From positions 1-41,369 of the forward strand of contig JAZSEY010000008.1 in the NCBI GenBank assembly GCA_045531905.1: a stretch of DNA of 41,369 bases. The letters run 5' to 3'. Under the pieces are notes generated by a model. The model saw only the letters and a list, made by a program, of their open reading frames with translations, ran no database searches and was not told the origin of the DNA. Of the stretch, positions 1 through 8,983 are shown piece after piece. Position 1 is the stretch's first letter. Each line of letters begins with the position of its first letter. This stretch comes from RGIG6919 sp045531905. GTDB lineage: Bacteria > Bacillota > Clostridia > Lachnospirales > Lachnospiraceae. The translations under genes were made by a program, and so were the position numbers.

Positions 1-3000
1 TCGATGATATCATCCACATAGCCATCAGAATTCATAATAGCCTTCATCACGTCATCTGTCAGCAGACTGATGTCATCTACCTGCAGCAACTTCTTCAACA
101 AGGTATCTGAAATACCATGTTTCTTCATGCGTTTGAACCAGTTGAAGCCCTCTTTGCCATATTTCTCCATGAAGGCTTTTGATACGTCATCAGTGATATT
201 AGCCTTTTTTAGCAAGGTAACGTAGTCTCGTATCTCAAAGACATCATCCATCTTGAGAAGCATCCTGTTTAGGAAATCTGAGCCGAATGTTTCCGCTATG
301 TGCTTGGCAACCAATTCTTCTGCAAATTGGGTCACAAACAAATGCAGTACGTCCGCTACAAACTTGAAGATGACATTGAGCCAGAACATTAGCAGAAGGT
401 CTTCTCCTGCCTCGGCATCACCTTCCAGATAGGCGGTCATCATTTTGATACAGGTTCCATAGTCGAACATGGCTAACAGTGTAACAAGCATGCCTACTGC
501 AAACCAGATCCATGCCCCTACTGTGACCGATGTTTCCAGACATATCAATGCCTTAAGAATGATATCAGCACCCTGTATGGTATCTACCACACTGAACACG
601 ATCATCACGAGATACTCCGGTGTAAGGTTTTCTGATGTGGAACCACCATTCAAGCCTCCGCTTATCATATACGAGCCAGCACCTGTTTCCATGTCGGTGA
701 TAATATATCCTGTTCCACTCCAGTCGCCGATTGTTACATTCGTTGCCGGTATGGTGACTGCTTTACCATTGTTTACCGCATCGATGATTGTCTGCTTGGT
801 TGCCTCATCCGTATTCAGTTTTTTAATTTCGGTTTCTACGTTGTGACTGCCAATGATAAGCAGGTCTATGCCTTCTGCATTTGCTTTCTCGAATATTGAG
901 ATGGTGGATACACTTTCAATGCCTGTCAGTTCTTCCCATACGGTACTTTCATAAAGGGAACTCATGATACCTGTTGTAAACAGATATTCCTTGGCATTTT
1001 CCTTATCCCCTGCCAGATCTACCACACTGTGACTGTCGGTATCCACATCGATATAGAGACTGCCTTCTGCGATGCCTGTTATGGTTCCATAAAGGCTTGT
1101 TGGTCTCACTTCGTATCCGGTGATGGCCTCGCTTAGGAAACGGATATTGGTAACGCCATAGAGTTCTGCCGCCATGGTGTCTGCGATATCCACCTGGGCA
1201 AAGTATAGTTTTCCTGCAAGAGACAAGTAGTTACCTAAGTATGCCTCACTGTACACATTTGCTTCTGTGACACTGTCTTTCAAGGATGCCACTTCATCAT
1301 AGACTGACTGCAGTTCTTCCGCAGTGATGCTCTGGGTATCCAGTGTGACTGCATACATGGAACCGGTGGTTACATCGTTGTCTACTGTTGTGTCTTCCGA
1401 TGCAGAGTGTAGCTGCATGGTAAAAGTCTGGGTAGTGCCAAGGGTGGTGCTTCCTGTGCCTTCCGCCACCACCTCTCCATCTATTAACAGTACCGGCTTC
1501 ATATATACTGCATGGGCTGGTACATCAAAGATGGATTCGTAGTTTTCAAGGATTTCCTTGTCTGCCTCACCTGCCGGACGGAAGGATAAGAGGATATTCT
1601 TTCCTGCAAGCTCTGACGCGGTGTAGGCTGCAAGGGTCTCCCCTGCCACGGCAAAGCTGATACTGTCCTTTTCCTCGCTGCTTACCTGCTCAAAGGTTTC
1701 TTTCTCTTCTGACACGGTATACTGCAAAGACAACGGAAGATAAGACAGTTCTTCCTGCCTGATGATGCGTTTTCTGGCATACAGGTCTTTTGTCTCTTCG
1801 TCACTGATGATTTCTGTCCATGCATTCAGCTTATCTTCTATCCCGGTTACATCACCGACTTCCATCATGGCATGAAGTTCTTCCTGTATGCCTGTTCTTT
1901 CTGCCGCTTCATAGATGTTTTCTACTGCTTCATATGCCTTGATGCTGGTATCTAAATCAATCCATACGTTTTCACCTGCGGCATTTCCGGCTCCACGATA
2001 ATCGCCATATGGCACATTCGCTCTGACCCACACATGCTCTAGCTCTAACAGCGTGGTTGTATTATCCTCCGAAATGAGTTTTGTGACTGGGGTGCCTGCT
2101 ACTGCCAGTATGTCTGCGGCATGTTCTATGGTATCTGCTCCGGTAAGACGCATTGCCTGGTCGGCATCCAGAAAAATAATGCCTCTTACATACTGTGCTT
2201 CATATCCAAGATGACGGAGCATAGCTATCATCAGACTTGCCTGGTCTAAGTCATTGCCACCGTATGCGGCAAGGGTCTGTCCTGCGCCCTTTCTACTGCC
2301 ATAATAGAACTCAGTATTGATATTGTTCTTGATGTAGTTATAAACGGCAAGCGGACTTTGTAACTCCTCTGCCTTTTCCTTGATGGCATCACTGATTGTA
2401 GTGTCGCCTTCTGTGAGAAGAAGTTTTGACAATTCCTCTTCTGTCATGATAGCAGGTGTTTCGTTTGAATCTCCATATGTCTTTGGATTTTCCTCTGGCA
2501 TCAGAAGCTGCTTTAGCGCTTCTGCCTGTTTCTCTACTTCTTCCCGGTTAGCAGTCTGCAAAGCGTCCTCAAGTACCTGTAATGCTTCTTCGGCCTGTTT
2601 CTGCTTATAAGACAGTTCTTCTTCAAAGGCTTTATTTCGTTCAGCAACGATTCTCTGACTTTCCGTTGACAGTTGTTCTGCCTGCTTTGTAGCAATATCT
2701 AACCATGTCTTCGTCTCTGTTTCTGTCTTCGCCAGCTGTTCCTTTAATGTGTGCGTTACCTGTTTTGCCTTTTCATGATCACCATCTCCGATAGCGTCCG
2801 TAAGGTCTTCTACAATATTTTCCGTCTCTTCTGTCTGGTCTGCCAGTTTATCGGTTGCCGATGTTACTGTTTCTGGATTTGCAGCCTCTGTCTGACTTTC
2901 TGCCCCTGTACTGTCTACCTGTTTTGTCTGTCCACATCCCGAAAGCAAAGATAACATCATGGAACATGTCAGTACCAATGATAGTATTTTAACAAATCTT

Positions 3001-3026
3001 CTGCCTGTATTCCATATCTGTTTCAT
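1..3026 (-). CDS. Giant lipoprotein with transglutaminase-like domain (3' end cut by window edge)
   Basis: An open frame of about 1008 codons runs from an ATG at 3026 to the left edge with no stop, so the C-terminus is missing. The start follows GAGGAG, 8 bases upstream, which lies at the end of the preceding gene. The N-terminus is a lipoprotein signal with lipobox LLSGC, so the product is probably anchored outside the membrane. Residues about 30-190 are Glu/Gln-rich and probably coiled coil. Residues about 215-360 match a transglutaminase-like fold (GNDLDQASLMIAMLRHLGY, then EHVWVRANVPYGDYRG and WIDLD). The His and Asp positions are present, but no Cys is seen where the catalytic one would lie. 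Several hydrophobic segments follow at about 800-895, then a charged helical tail. Its role is unknown. The long multi-domain build recalls polymorphic-toxin or surface proteins (inference). Confidence 0.75.
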   Translation of the reverse strand, partial: MKQIWNTGRRFVKILSLVLTCSMMLSLLSGCGQTKQVDSTGAESQTEAANPETVTSATDKLADQTEETENIVEDLTDAIGDGDHEKAKQVTHTLKEQLAKTETETKTWLDIATKQAEQLSTESQRIVAERNKAFEEELSYKQKQAEEALQVLEDALQTANREEVEKQAEALKQLLMPEENPKTYGDSNETPAIMTEEELSKLLLTEGDTTISDAIKEKAEELQSPLAVYNYIKNNINTEFYYGSRKGAGQTLAAYGGNDLDQASLMIAMLRHLGYEAQYVRGIIFLDADQAMRLTGADTIEHAADILAVAGTPVTKLISEDNTTTLLELEHVWVRANVPYGDYRGAGNAAGENVWIDLDTSIKAYEAVENIYEAAERTGIQEELHAMMEVGDVTGIEDKLNAWTEIISDEETKDLYARKRIIRQEELSYLPLSLQYTVSEEKETFEQVSSEEKDSISFAVAGETLAAYTASELAGKNILLSFRPAGEADKEILENYESIFDVPAHAVYMKPVLLIDGEVVAEGTGSTTLGTTQTFTMQLHSASEDTTVDNDVTTGSMYAVTLDTQSITAEELQSVYDEVASLKDSVTEANVYSEAYLGNYLSLAGKLYFAQVDIADTMAAELYGVTNIRFLSEAITGYEVRPTSLYGTITGIAEGSLYIDVDTDSHSVVDLAGDKENAKEYLFTTGIMSSLYESTVWEELTGIESVSTISIFEKANAEGIDLLIIGSHNVETEIKKLNTDEATKQTIIDAVNNGKAVTIPATNVTIGDWSGTGYIITDMETGAGSYMISGGLNGGSTSENLTPEYLVMIVFSVVDTIQGADIILKALICLETSVTVGAWIWFAVGMLVTLLAMFDYGTCIKMMTAYLEGDAEAGEDLLLMFWLNVIFKFVADVLHLFVTQFAEELVAKHIAETFGSDFLNRMLLKMDDVFEIRDYVTLLKKANITDDVSKAFMEKYGKEGFNWFKRMKKHGISDTLLKKLLQVDDISLLTDDVMKAIMNSDGYVDDII

Positions 3027-3031
3027 TTATT

Positions 3032-6000
3032 TTACTCCTCTGTTGTATTTAACCCGGTCTGGGTATAATAGCCTGCCTGTACTCTGATTTCTTTTGCAAT
3101 AATAGTTCCTTGGAAGTTGAACTCTGACACGTTGATGGTCACAGTTCCTTCGGGAGCATATATGAGTCCTGTGCCTGTTACCTTAGTTGCCTGAATACTG
3201 ATATTTCCTGTTTCAGAACACAGTACCACCGGTGTATCTTCCCCCATCGTTACGGTATTGGCATTTAATGAAATACTACCTTTTGATAGTAAGGACGCCA
3301 ATAGTTTCACATCATTGCTCCATGCACCTGTTGTTTGATTACAGATGGTTGGCACAGTGATTTCGGTACTACTATAGGATGTCAGTTCCTCCAGCATTTC
3401 TGCAGATTCCATGTCTTTTCGTATCTGCTCCCTGAAATCCGGTAATGTTAATGGTTCGGCATTTTCCTGTTTCTCCGGTATATTGATTTTCCACCCGGAT
3501 GCAGATATGTTACCTGCACTACTAGCTGTGCCATCCAGATTCAGGATAGTACCTTGGAACTGGATGCCGCTTCTTCCATAAATGTCGCCGTCAATATTGG
3601 CTTCATTGCAGGATATTACCAGACTGTTTTGGGTTGCCACCATGCCGTATAGAACGGAGAGGTAATGTATCTTTTCCGGGATTACAATCTCTTTTGTCTG
3701 TTTTTCACTGATATTTCCAGCCTTGTCAATAGCATATACATGAACATATACTGTTTTTCCTGCTTCCTGGTTTTCCATGCTGTATGTCAGCTTACCATTC
3801 TTCGCAGGTATGATTTCGTTAGTCAGTTCTCCTTCTTCATTATATGTCAGGATATCTTCTGTGTCCGCACTGTCCGTAACGGCAACAATAAATCCTTCTA
3901 CGCCACTGGTCGCTGTAGTTGTCACTTCATTGGATTTTTTGTTTTGTTCTGTACCTCTGCCTTCCACGTAATAACTGTAATCTGTTCCTTTATCGGTGGC
4001 TGTTAAGTCCAGAGTATTGTCCTCTGATAAATCACTGATTGATTCTATTTCCGGCACAGTGATGTCACGGAAATCATTGTCTGCTGCTTTGGTGTTTCCT
4101 GTTAACTGCTTTAAGTAAAATAAGGTGTTGGCGATAATTTTACACTCATCGTCAGTTGCCTGACCCGCACTATGTCCGGTTTGTATCATGGCTAATGCAT
4201 TTTTACTGAACAGGTAAGCATTATCTTTTGCTCCCGTGACACTATCTGTTCGGTAATCATCTATAAACTCCATCCATACAGTTGAACCTAATGTTCCTCC
4301 GACATATTGATCCAATGTATGGGTATATGGAATGGTTAACTCGCCTTCTAATTTCCATGGGTAGCTGGTTAAAATTCCTTTATTAACAACTCTGATTTTA
4401 GTTGATGCCACAATAGTACTGTTTCTAATAAACTTTACACCCATTTTTTCTCCAAGTAATCGGAAATAATAACGCGAATATAAACTTGTAATTGTATCAT
4501 GTCCAAACAAAATACCTCTTCCTGATTCTGCATACGCCACTGTTTCTATGTATGCGTTATATGATAAATCTCTTCTATTGTTGTAATCATATGTGCCAAA
4601 CATCAAAACATCATATTGATAATTTCCGTTATCATCCAACAGGTATTTTTTCGGTGCATAATTATAATCATCAATGTGGACTGTGTCTATTTCAAACAAC
4701 CCCTTGCCAGCATTTTCTCCCATATCACTAACAATGCTTTCCATCCAACCTTCCAGATAATTCTTCGCTGCATCAATCGGATAGACATTCAACACTCTCA
4801 CCTTTTCTTCTCCATCCCATGTTGAACAACTTTCCCAGTCGCCGTCTGCTACTTTCCGGTAGAGACGATACTGGTATCGCTCATCCTCGGTACTGATATC
4901 AGTCCAGTTAAGGTCGAGTGCATTTTCACTGTCTTGATTTTCATTCACTTCTAAAACAAGCTCTTTTTCTTCTGTCACATGTACTCCCAAACTCATTTCC
5001 TTTGCTGCATATATCTGCTCTGCACCATCTTCTCCCGCAATGATTTCTGTACGAAGTGTATAGTCATTATCCGGCTTAGCAGTACACGTTATTGCATTCG
5101 TTGCTTCTGCCTTATCTCCTTCTGGTAAAAGTGACAACTCTTTATCTACTGTGAAAATGCTTTCACCATTTTCTAACAGCGTATAGTGGACTATCACTGT
5201 TGCCGGATGATTGGTAGTATATGAAAAATCCGTTGTTATGGTAACGGTTGTTTCTTCCTCTGCCTCTAATACATAGGTATCCGCTGTAGTATGCATATCT
5301 GATATGACAAGCTCCAACTGATAGTATTCTTCTATCTCTTCCATAAGCAACACATACTGCAGGGTATCCGCAATACTATCGTTTATACTGCCATTTTCCT
5401 GTTGTACAGACATAACGGCAGTTTCTATTGCCGTTACATCCTCCACCTGTTCCCGTTTATAAAGATATCTTGCTATCGCTGCCTGTTCAGCAAAGTTTTT
5501 TGCATCAAACTGAGAGGTAAACTGTTCCTTACAATATCCATCTATCTTTTCATATGATACTTCTGCACCAAGTGACAGCATCATAATACCAATTTCAGCA
5601 GTCAGCCTTGGTCTGGATACATCCTTACTATGATATCCAAAGCCGCCGTCTGTATTCTGATTGGAAAGCAAATATCCGAGTGCTTTCTCTGTGCTATACG
5701 CTAGGTGAGAACTATTCTCTGATAATTGTCTTTTATACGTCTCTGCCATCAGCACAAGATATGTATCGTAGTTATCGCTGGTGTATGCTTGTGTAAGCCC
5801 GAACCCGCCATCTTCATTTTGTTGTGCTACAGCAGTTTCCATATAGTTTTTATCCTGTGTTGCCAAATACAAATGTATCAATTCATCTAGGTTTTTGTCC
5901 TCATGATCCTGGTTCCATGCATCTGGAATGTCGCTGGTACAAATTTCTCCCATCATACTGAGTACTGCCAGAATACTACATATATCATTAGAAAGTGCCC

Positions 6001-6223
6001 CTGTGACATCCTCATCTACTGCTGCCAATTGTGTCTTTAACCAACTGATAGCAGAGACTTTTGATGTTATAAGTTTCTCTATATTAGTTTCTTCCTGCTC
6101 TGTCGCTTGCACCGTAATAAACGTCAATGGTGCAAACATAGATAAAATAAGCGACAAAAAAAGCATCATGGCGAGTATGGTTCTGCCACAATGCTTTCGT
6201 CGCTTTGTCATGGTTAGTTTCAT
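3032..6223 (-). CDS. Secreted DUF5057 protein with prenyltransferase-like repeats
   Basis: This 1063-aa exported protein has a signal peptide at about residues 1-40 (basic start, then a long hydrophobic stretch ending TVQA). Residues about 45-290 carry alpha-toroid repeats of the prenyltransferase/squalene-cyclase type, with QNEDGGFGL and QNTDGGFGYHS. Residues about 474-710 match DUF5057: it opens VRVLNVYPID, contains SGRGILFGHDTITS, and ends near AMIQTGHSAGQATDDE. Ig- or fibronectin-like strands probably surround it. The last 200 residues are rich in short beta repeats (NIDGDIYG, NISIQAT) and may form a beta-helix. The start at 6223 follows AGAGGAG. It is the first gene of an operon with the transglutaminase-like lipoprotein 5 bp downstream. 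Function is not established; a surface-exposed role is inferred from the signal peptide and domain types. Confidence 0.8.
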   Translation of the reverse strand: MKLTMTKRRKHCGRTILAMMLFLSLILSMFAPLTFITVQATEQEETNIEKLITSKVSAISWLKTQLAAVDEDVTGALSNDICSILAVLSMMGEICTSDIPDAWNQDHEDKNLDELIHLYLATQDKNYMETAVAQQNEDGGFGLTQAYTSDNYDTYLVLMAETYKRQLSENSSHLAYSTEKALGYLLSNQNTDGGFGYHSKDVSRPRLTAEIGIMMLSLGAEVSYEKIDGYCKEQFTSQFDAKNFAEQAAIARYLYKREQVEDVTAIETAVMSVQQENGSINDSIADTLQYVLLMEEIEEYYQLELVISDMHTTADTYVLEAEEETTVTITTDFSYTTNHPATVIVHYTLLENGESIFTVDKELSLLPEGDKAEATNAITCTAKPDNDYTLRTEIIAGEDGAEQIYAAKEMSLGVHVTEEKELVLEVNENQDSENALDLNWTDISTEDERYQYRLYRKVADGDWESCSTWDGEEKVRVLNVYPIDAAKNYLEGWMESIVSDMGENAGKGLFEIDTVHIDDYNYAPKKYLLDDNGNYQYDVLMFGTYDYNNRRDLSYNAYIETVAYAESGRGILFGHDTITSLYSRYYFRLLGEKMGVKFIRNSTIVASTKIRVVNKGILTSYPWKLEGELTIPYTHTLDQYVGGTLGSTVWMEFIDDYRTDSVTGAKDNAYLFSKNALAMIQTGHSAGQATDDECKIIANTLFYLKQLTGNTKAADNDFRDITVPEIESISDLSEDNTLDLTATDKGTDYSYYVEGRGTEQNKKSNEVTTTATSGVEGFIVAVTDSADTEDILTYNEEGELTNEIIPAKNGKLTYSMENQEAGKTVYVHVYAIDKAGNISEKQTKEIVIPEKIHYLSVLYGMVATQNSLVISCNEANIDGDIYGRSGIQFQGTILNLDGTASSAGNISASGWKINIPEKQENAEPLTLPDFREQIRKDMESAEMLEELTSYSSTEITVPTICNQTTGAWSNDVKLLASLLSKGSISLNANTVTMGEDTPVVLCSETGNISIQATKVTGTGLIYAPEGTVTINVSEFNFQGTIIAKEIRVQAGYYTQTGLNTTEE

Positions 6224-6280
6224 GGTAATCTCCTCTCTTCATCCTTTGACTTAAATATTACATTTATAATTCATATAAAT

Positions 6281-6309
6281 ATAATATGCATTTTTTTGCA
6301 AAAGTCAAG
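6281..6309 (-). promoter_or_regulatory. Sigma-A-type promoter of the DUF5057 operon
   Basis: On the minus strand TTGACT (6309-6304) and TATTAT (6286-6281) are separated by 17 bases. They lie about 60 bp upstream of the DUF5057 gene and just after the terminator of the preceding operon. Confidence 0.6.
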
Positions 6310-6318
6310 CCAAAAATG

Positions 6319-6346
6319 CAAAAAAGGCGCTTACGCGCCTTTTTTA
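6319..6346 (-). terminator. Rho-independent terminator of the riboflavin operon transcript
   Basis: GGCGC-TTAC-GCGCC is flanked by A and T tracts and sits directly at the stop codon of the DUF1189-like gene. It is the first convincing terminator downstream of the FMN riboswitch. Confidence 0.8.
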
Positions 6347-7150
6347 CATATCATCCTCATCATCAATTTCAAACGGTGACCTAGGTGGATTCTTACCATG
6401 ACAGGCAATTCCCAAACTCACACTATTCATGGAATAGAAAATCGCCATCATCACTACTAATCCCAAGCCCAAGCCGGAAAGAAAATATACAGCCAAATAA
6501 TTCACAATATTAAACACTGTAATTCCATATAATGCAATCACAAAAATTTTCCCAAAGGAAAGCTCTGCTCCGCATAATTTGTTGGTTGGCAAACCAAACA
6601 GTGCAAATATCAATGCCATCAATAAATATCCCGCAGCCAAAACAATCCAATTCACAACTCCGGCCATAACCATGCCGGCATAAAAGCTCGGTGCCAGAGA
6701 AGCAATTAAGGTATTATCTATTTTCTGATTCACAAGGGCATCATACACAAATTCCATCGGTAACCCAAATATATTGGTTACAATATTCTTCTTCGATACC
6801 AGCATAAACAATCCTTTTTCTGCGGTCACATCTGCTGCCACATACTTTTCAACGTCATCATTTACCACAAAATGAATCTCGTTCAAATTAAAATCCAAAT
6901 CGGAAGCAATCTGCATTTCACCATTTTCAATAGAAAAAGCCGGAAGCTTATTCATAAAGAAATCGCTAAAACCACCGATTCCCATCACAAAACTAATTGC
7001 TGGCACAGCATAAGAAATCAATAATAACAAAAATGTAATTCCAATCACATACTTTGCATGCTGTCCCTTCGTTAATTCTGTCAATCGCTTGTATTCTCTT
7101 CTCTTTGCAACTGCCACATAAAATTGTTCAAAAAAACTAGATTTATTCAT
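6344..7150 (-). CDS. DUF1189-like membrane protein
   Basis: This 268-aa integral membrane protein has one hydrophobic segment at about residues 35-58 and three or four more from about 155 to 250. An extracytoplasmic domain of about 95 residues lies between them. The stretch KLPAFSIENGEMQ after the first segment, and the arrangement of helices, resemble DUF1189 proteins of Firmicutes; this is recognition by eye. The C-terminus is acidic (EIDDEDDM). It starts 11 bp after the stop of the sensor-kinase-like gene, with AAGAAGGG as ribosome binding site, and is the last gene before a strong terminator. The family has no firmly known biochemical role. Its place at the end of a riboflavin operon may be incidental or may mark a membrane partner of the sensor protein. 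Confidence 0.6.
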   Translation of the reverse strand: MNKSSFFEQFYVAVAKRREYKRLTELTKGQHAKYVIGITFLLLLISYAVPAISFVMGIGGFSDFFMNKLPAFSIENGEMQIASDLDFNLNEIHFVVNDDVEKYVAADVTAEKGLFMLVSKKNIVTNIFGLPMEFVYDALVNQKIDNTLIASLAPSFYAGMVMAGVVNWIVLAAGYLLMALIFALFGLPTNKLCGAELSFGKIFVIALYGITVFNIVNYLAVYFLSGLGLGLVVMMAIFYSMNSVSLGIACHGKNPPRSPFEIDDEDDM

Positions 7151-7161
7151 AAATTCCCTTC

Positions 7162-8967
7162 TTACCAGGTCTCCTCGCCACGAACCTTGCCCGATGCTTT
7201 CGGTAGTTTTATCGTTACGACAGTTCCCTTGTTTAATTTACTCTTGATATCCACAGAGGCATCACACATATGGTACAACTTTTTAGTCATTGACAATATA
7301 CCACATTTACTCTTAGATTTCACTTCGTCCGGCTGAAAGCCCTTGCCGGTATCCGCAATCTGAATGGCATAATCCTCTTTCGTCTCATAAGTCTTAACTG
7401 ATATCTTGGTTGGTTTGCCGGTAGTTCCCGCACCATAGGTAACCGCATTTTCCACAAAGGCCTCAATAGAAAATGCCGGTACAAAGAAGTTCATTTCCTT
7501 ACATTCCAATTCATAGGTAAAGGTGCCTTCCTTCTGCATATGCAGTTCCAAACAACCAGTAATATGCTTTAACTCTTCTTCAAAGGATACCATCTTATCC
7601 TCTTCATAGAATAACATATTAAATCTGCCTCGCACATAATTGGAAATATGCACCAAGAACTGCGGTGCTTCCACATCCTGACGCTTCATATAATCCAATA
7701 ATGTATGGAAGCCGCCAAAGATTGTATCCGGCTTCAAATCTCTTAAGATATCCTCACGCAGTTCAGACAACTCCTGTTTTTGCAACAGACGTTGTCCACG
7801 CCAGAAGTCCACCAGAATACCTTCCATGAAAAGCAGTATCATAACACACCAAATTAAGATGCCCACTGCCAAACACAATTCTGAAAATGGAACTAACTTC
7901 TCCACCTTTGTGCAAATCAACTGCAACACCAAAGATATGAAGACTACTATATTGCTAAATCCAAAATATGTCAAATCACTTTGCTCAAAATGAATACCGC
8001 CTACAAACAGGATAAATGTCATAATACCCAAAATCACGAGTATAAATACACTACCTACCGTCACATAAGTAGTCACATCCACCATGCCAAAGCCAAGTAA
8101 CACCACCGCTACTACCAAATGCACAAATGCCAGTAGCATGCCATATTCCACAAAACGCAGCACTTGTCTCTTTTCTACCACGGTATGTAAATATAACAAA
8201 TAAACCAAAGGTAGCATAAACACCACAAATAATCTAAGCATCCATAGAATTTGTGTTTTCGCAACCATTAGCATTAGGAAGCCATTTCCTAACAACAGAT
8301 ATGCACCACCCAAAATGAGTAGCCATACTGTATAAGACACCGCATACTGCTTTCTACCTTCTGCTCCCAGCATAACCTTTGCAAAGAATAAAATGATACC
8401 GATTACCACAAGCAGAATACCGCCAATAAGCCCACCAATCTGTTCATGGGCCAATGTCATCATCACATCGCCCTGATTACCCAATAACAGACGATTCACG
8501 TGCCCACTATACTTATCGTAGAATGACGTAATCTCCAATGTCAATTGCTTACCTGCATGACCAACTGGAATAGAGATTAGATGATATCCTGGAAACGGTT
8601 CTTTTCCAACGGTATGGTTTTCAGCCTGATCCAAATCATAAATCACTTGACCATCTATCTTAGCCACGAAATGCTGAAACTCTGTCTTCACTAACAACAC
8701 TGTGTTTTCAGGTAATGTATCCGAAAGTTTTGTTGTTAGCGTCAGCACTTCTCCAGGTGCAATCTCTGCTACTCCCGGAACATGAAAAATAGAATCTCCG
8801 TTTTCTTCGTTAGAGATTACCCAGACGCTTTCCACATTTTCTATGTCATTCAGTGACACATCCTTGCTACTGTCTAAGCCCAGGCATAAGAACAATACGA
8901 TTGCTAATAACACACATGCAAGAACATTCGTAATCATATGCAATTGTTTTTGATTTGTAAATCTCAT
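7162..8967 (-). CDS. LytS-type sensor kinase-like protein lacking the phospho-acceptor His
   Basis: This 601-aa protein has an N-terminal membrane anchor, an extracytoplasmic domain at about residues 40-170, seven or so transmembrane helices at about 175-385, and a cytoplasmic LytS/YehU-type kinase region from about 400. That family normally carries a PHFLFN phosphorylation motif. Here the aligned stretch reads LKPDTIFGGFHTL, so the His is replaced by Asp. The ATP-binding part is better kept: FVENAVTYG (N box) and DTGKGF (G box). The ribosome binding site is weak (TAGGTAG), and the gene starts 16 bp after the HAD gene, which suggests dependence on the same transcript. No response regulator gene is adjacent. 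It may be a pseudokinase, a signalling scaffold or an ATP-binding sensor (inference). Confidence 0.75.
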   Translation of the reverse strand: MRFTNQKQLHMITNVLACVLLAIVLFLCLGLDSSKDVSLNDIENVESVWVISNEENGDSIFHVPGVAEIAPGEVLTLTTKLSDTLPENTVLLVKTEFQHFVAKIDGQVIYDLDQAENHTVGKEPFPGYHLISIPVGHAGKQLTLEITSFYDKYSGHVNRLLLGNQGDVMMTLAHEQIGGLIGGILLVVIGIILFFAKVMLGAEGRKQYAVSYTVWLLILGGAYLLLGNGFLMLMVAKTQILWMLRLFVVFMLPLVYLLYLHTVVEKRQVLRFVEYGMLLAFVHLVVAVVLLGFGMVDVTTYVTVGSVFILVILGIMTFILFVGGIHFEQSDLTYFGFSNIVVFISLVLQLICTKVEKLVPFSELCLAVGILIWCVMILLFMEGILVDFWRGQRLLQKQELSELREDILRDLKPDTIFGGFHTLLDYMKRQDVEAPQFLVHISNYVRGRFNMLFYEEDKMVSFEEELKHITGCLELHMQKEGTFTYELECKEMNFFVPAFSIEAFVENAVTYGAGTTGKPTKISVKTYETKEDYAIQIADTGKGFQPDEVKSKSKCGILSMTKKLYHMCDASVDIKSKLNKGTVVTIKLPKASGKVRGEETW

Positions 8968-8983
8968 ACCAAACTACCTACAA

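Noticed and set aside
469..2954. Several plus-strand open frames opposite the transglutaminase-like lipoprotein.
   Set aside because: They lack ribosome binding sites and family features; the minus strand is open over the whole stretch with a signal peptide and domains.
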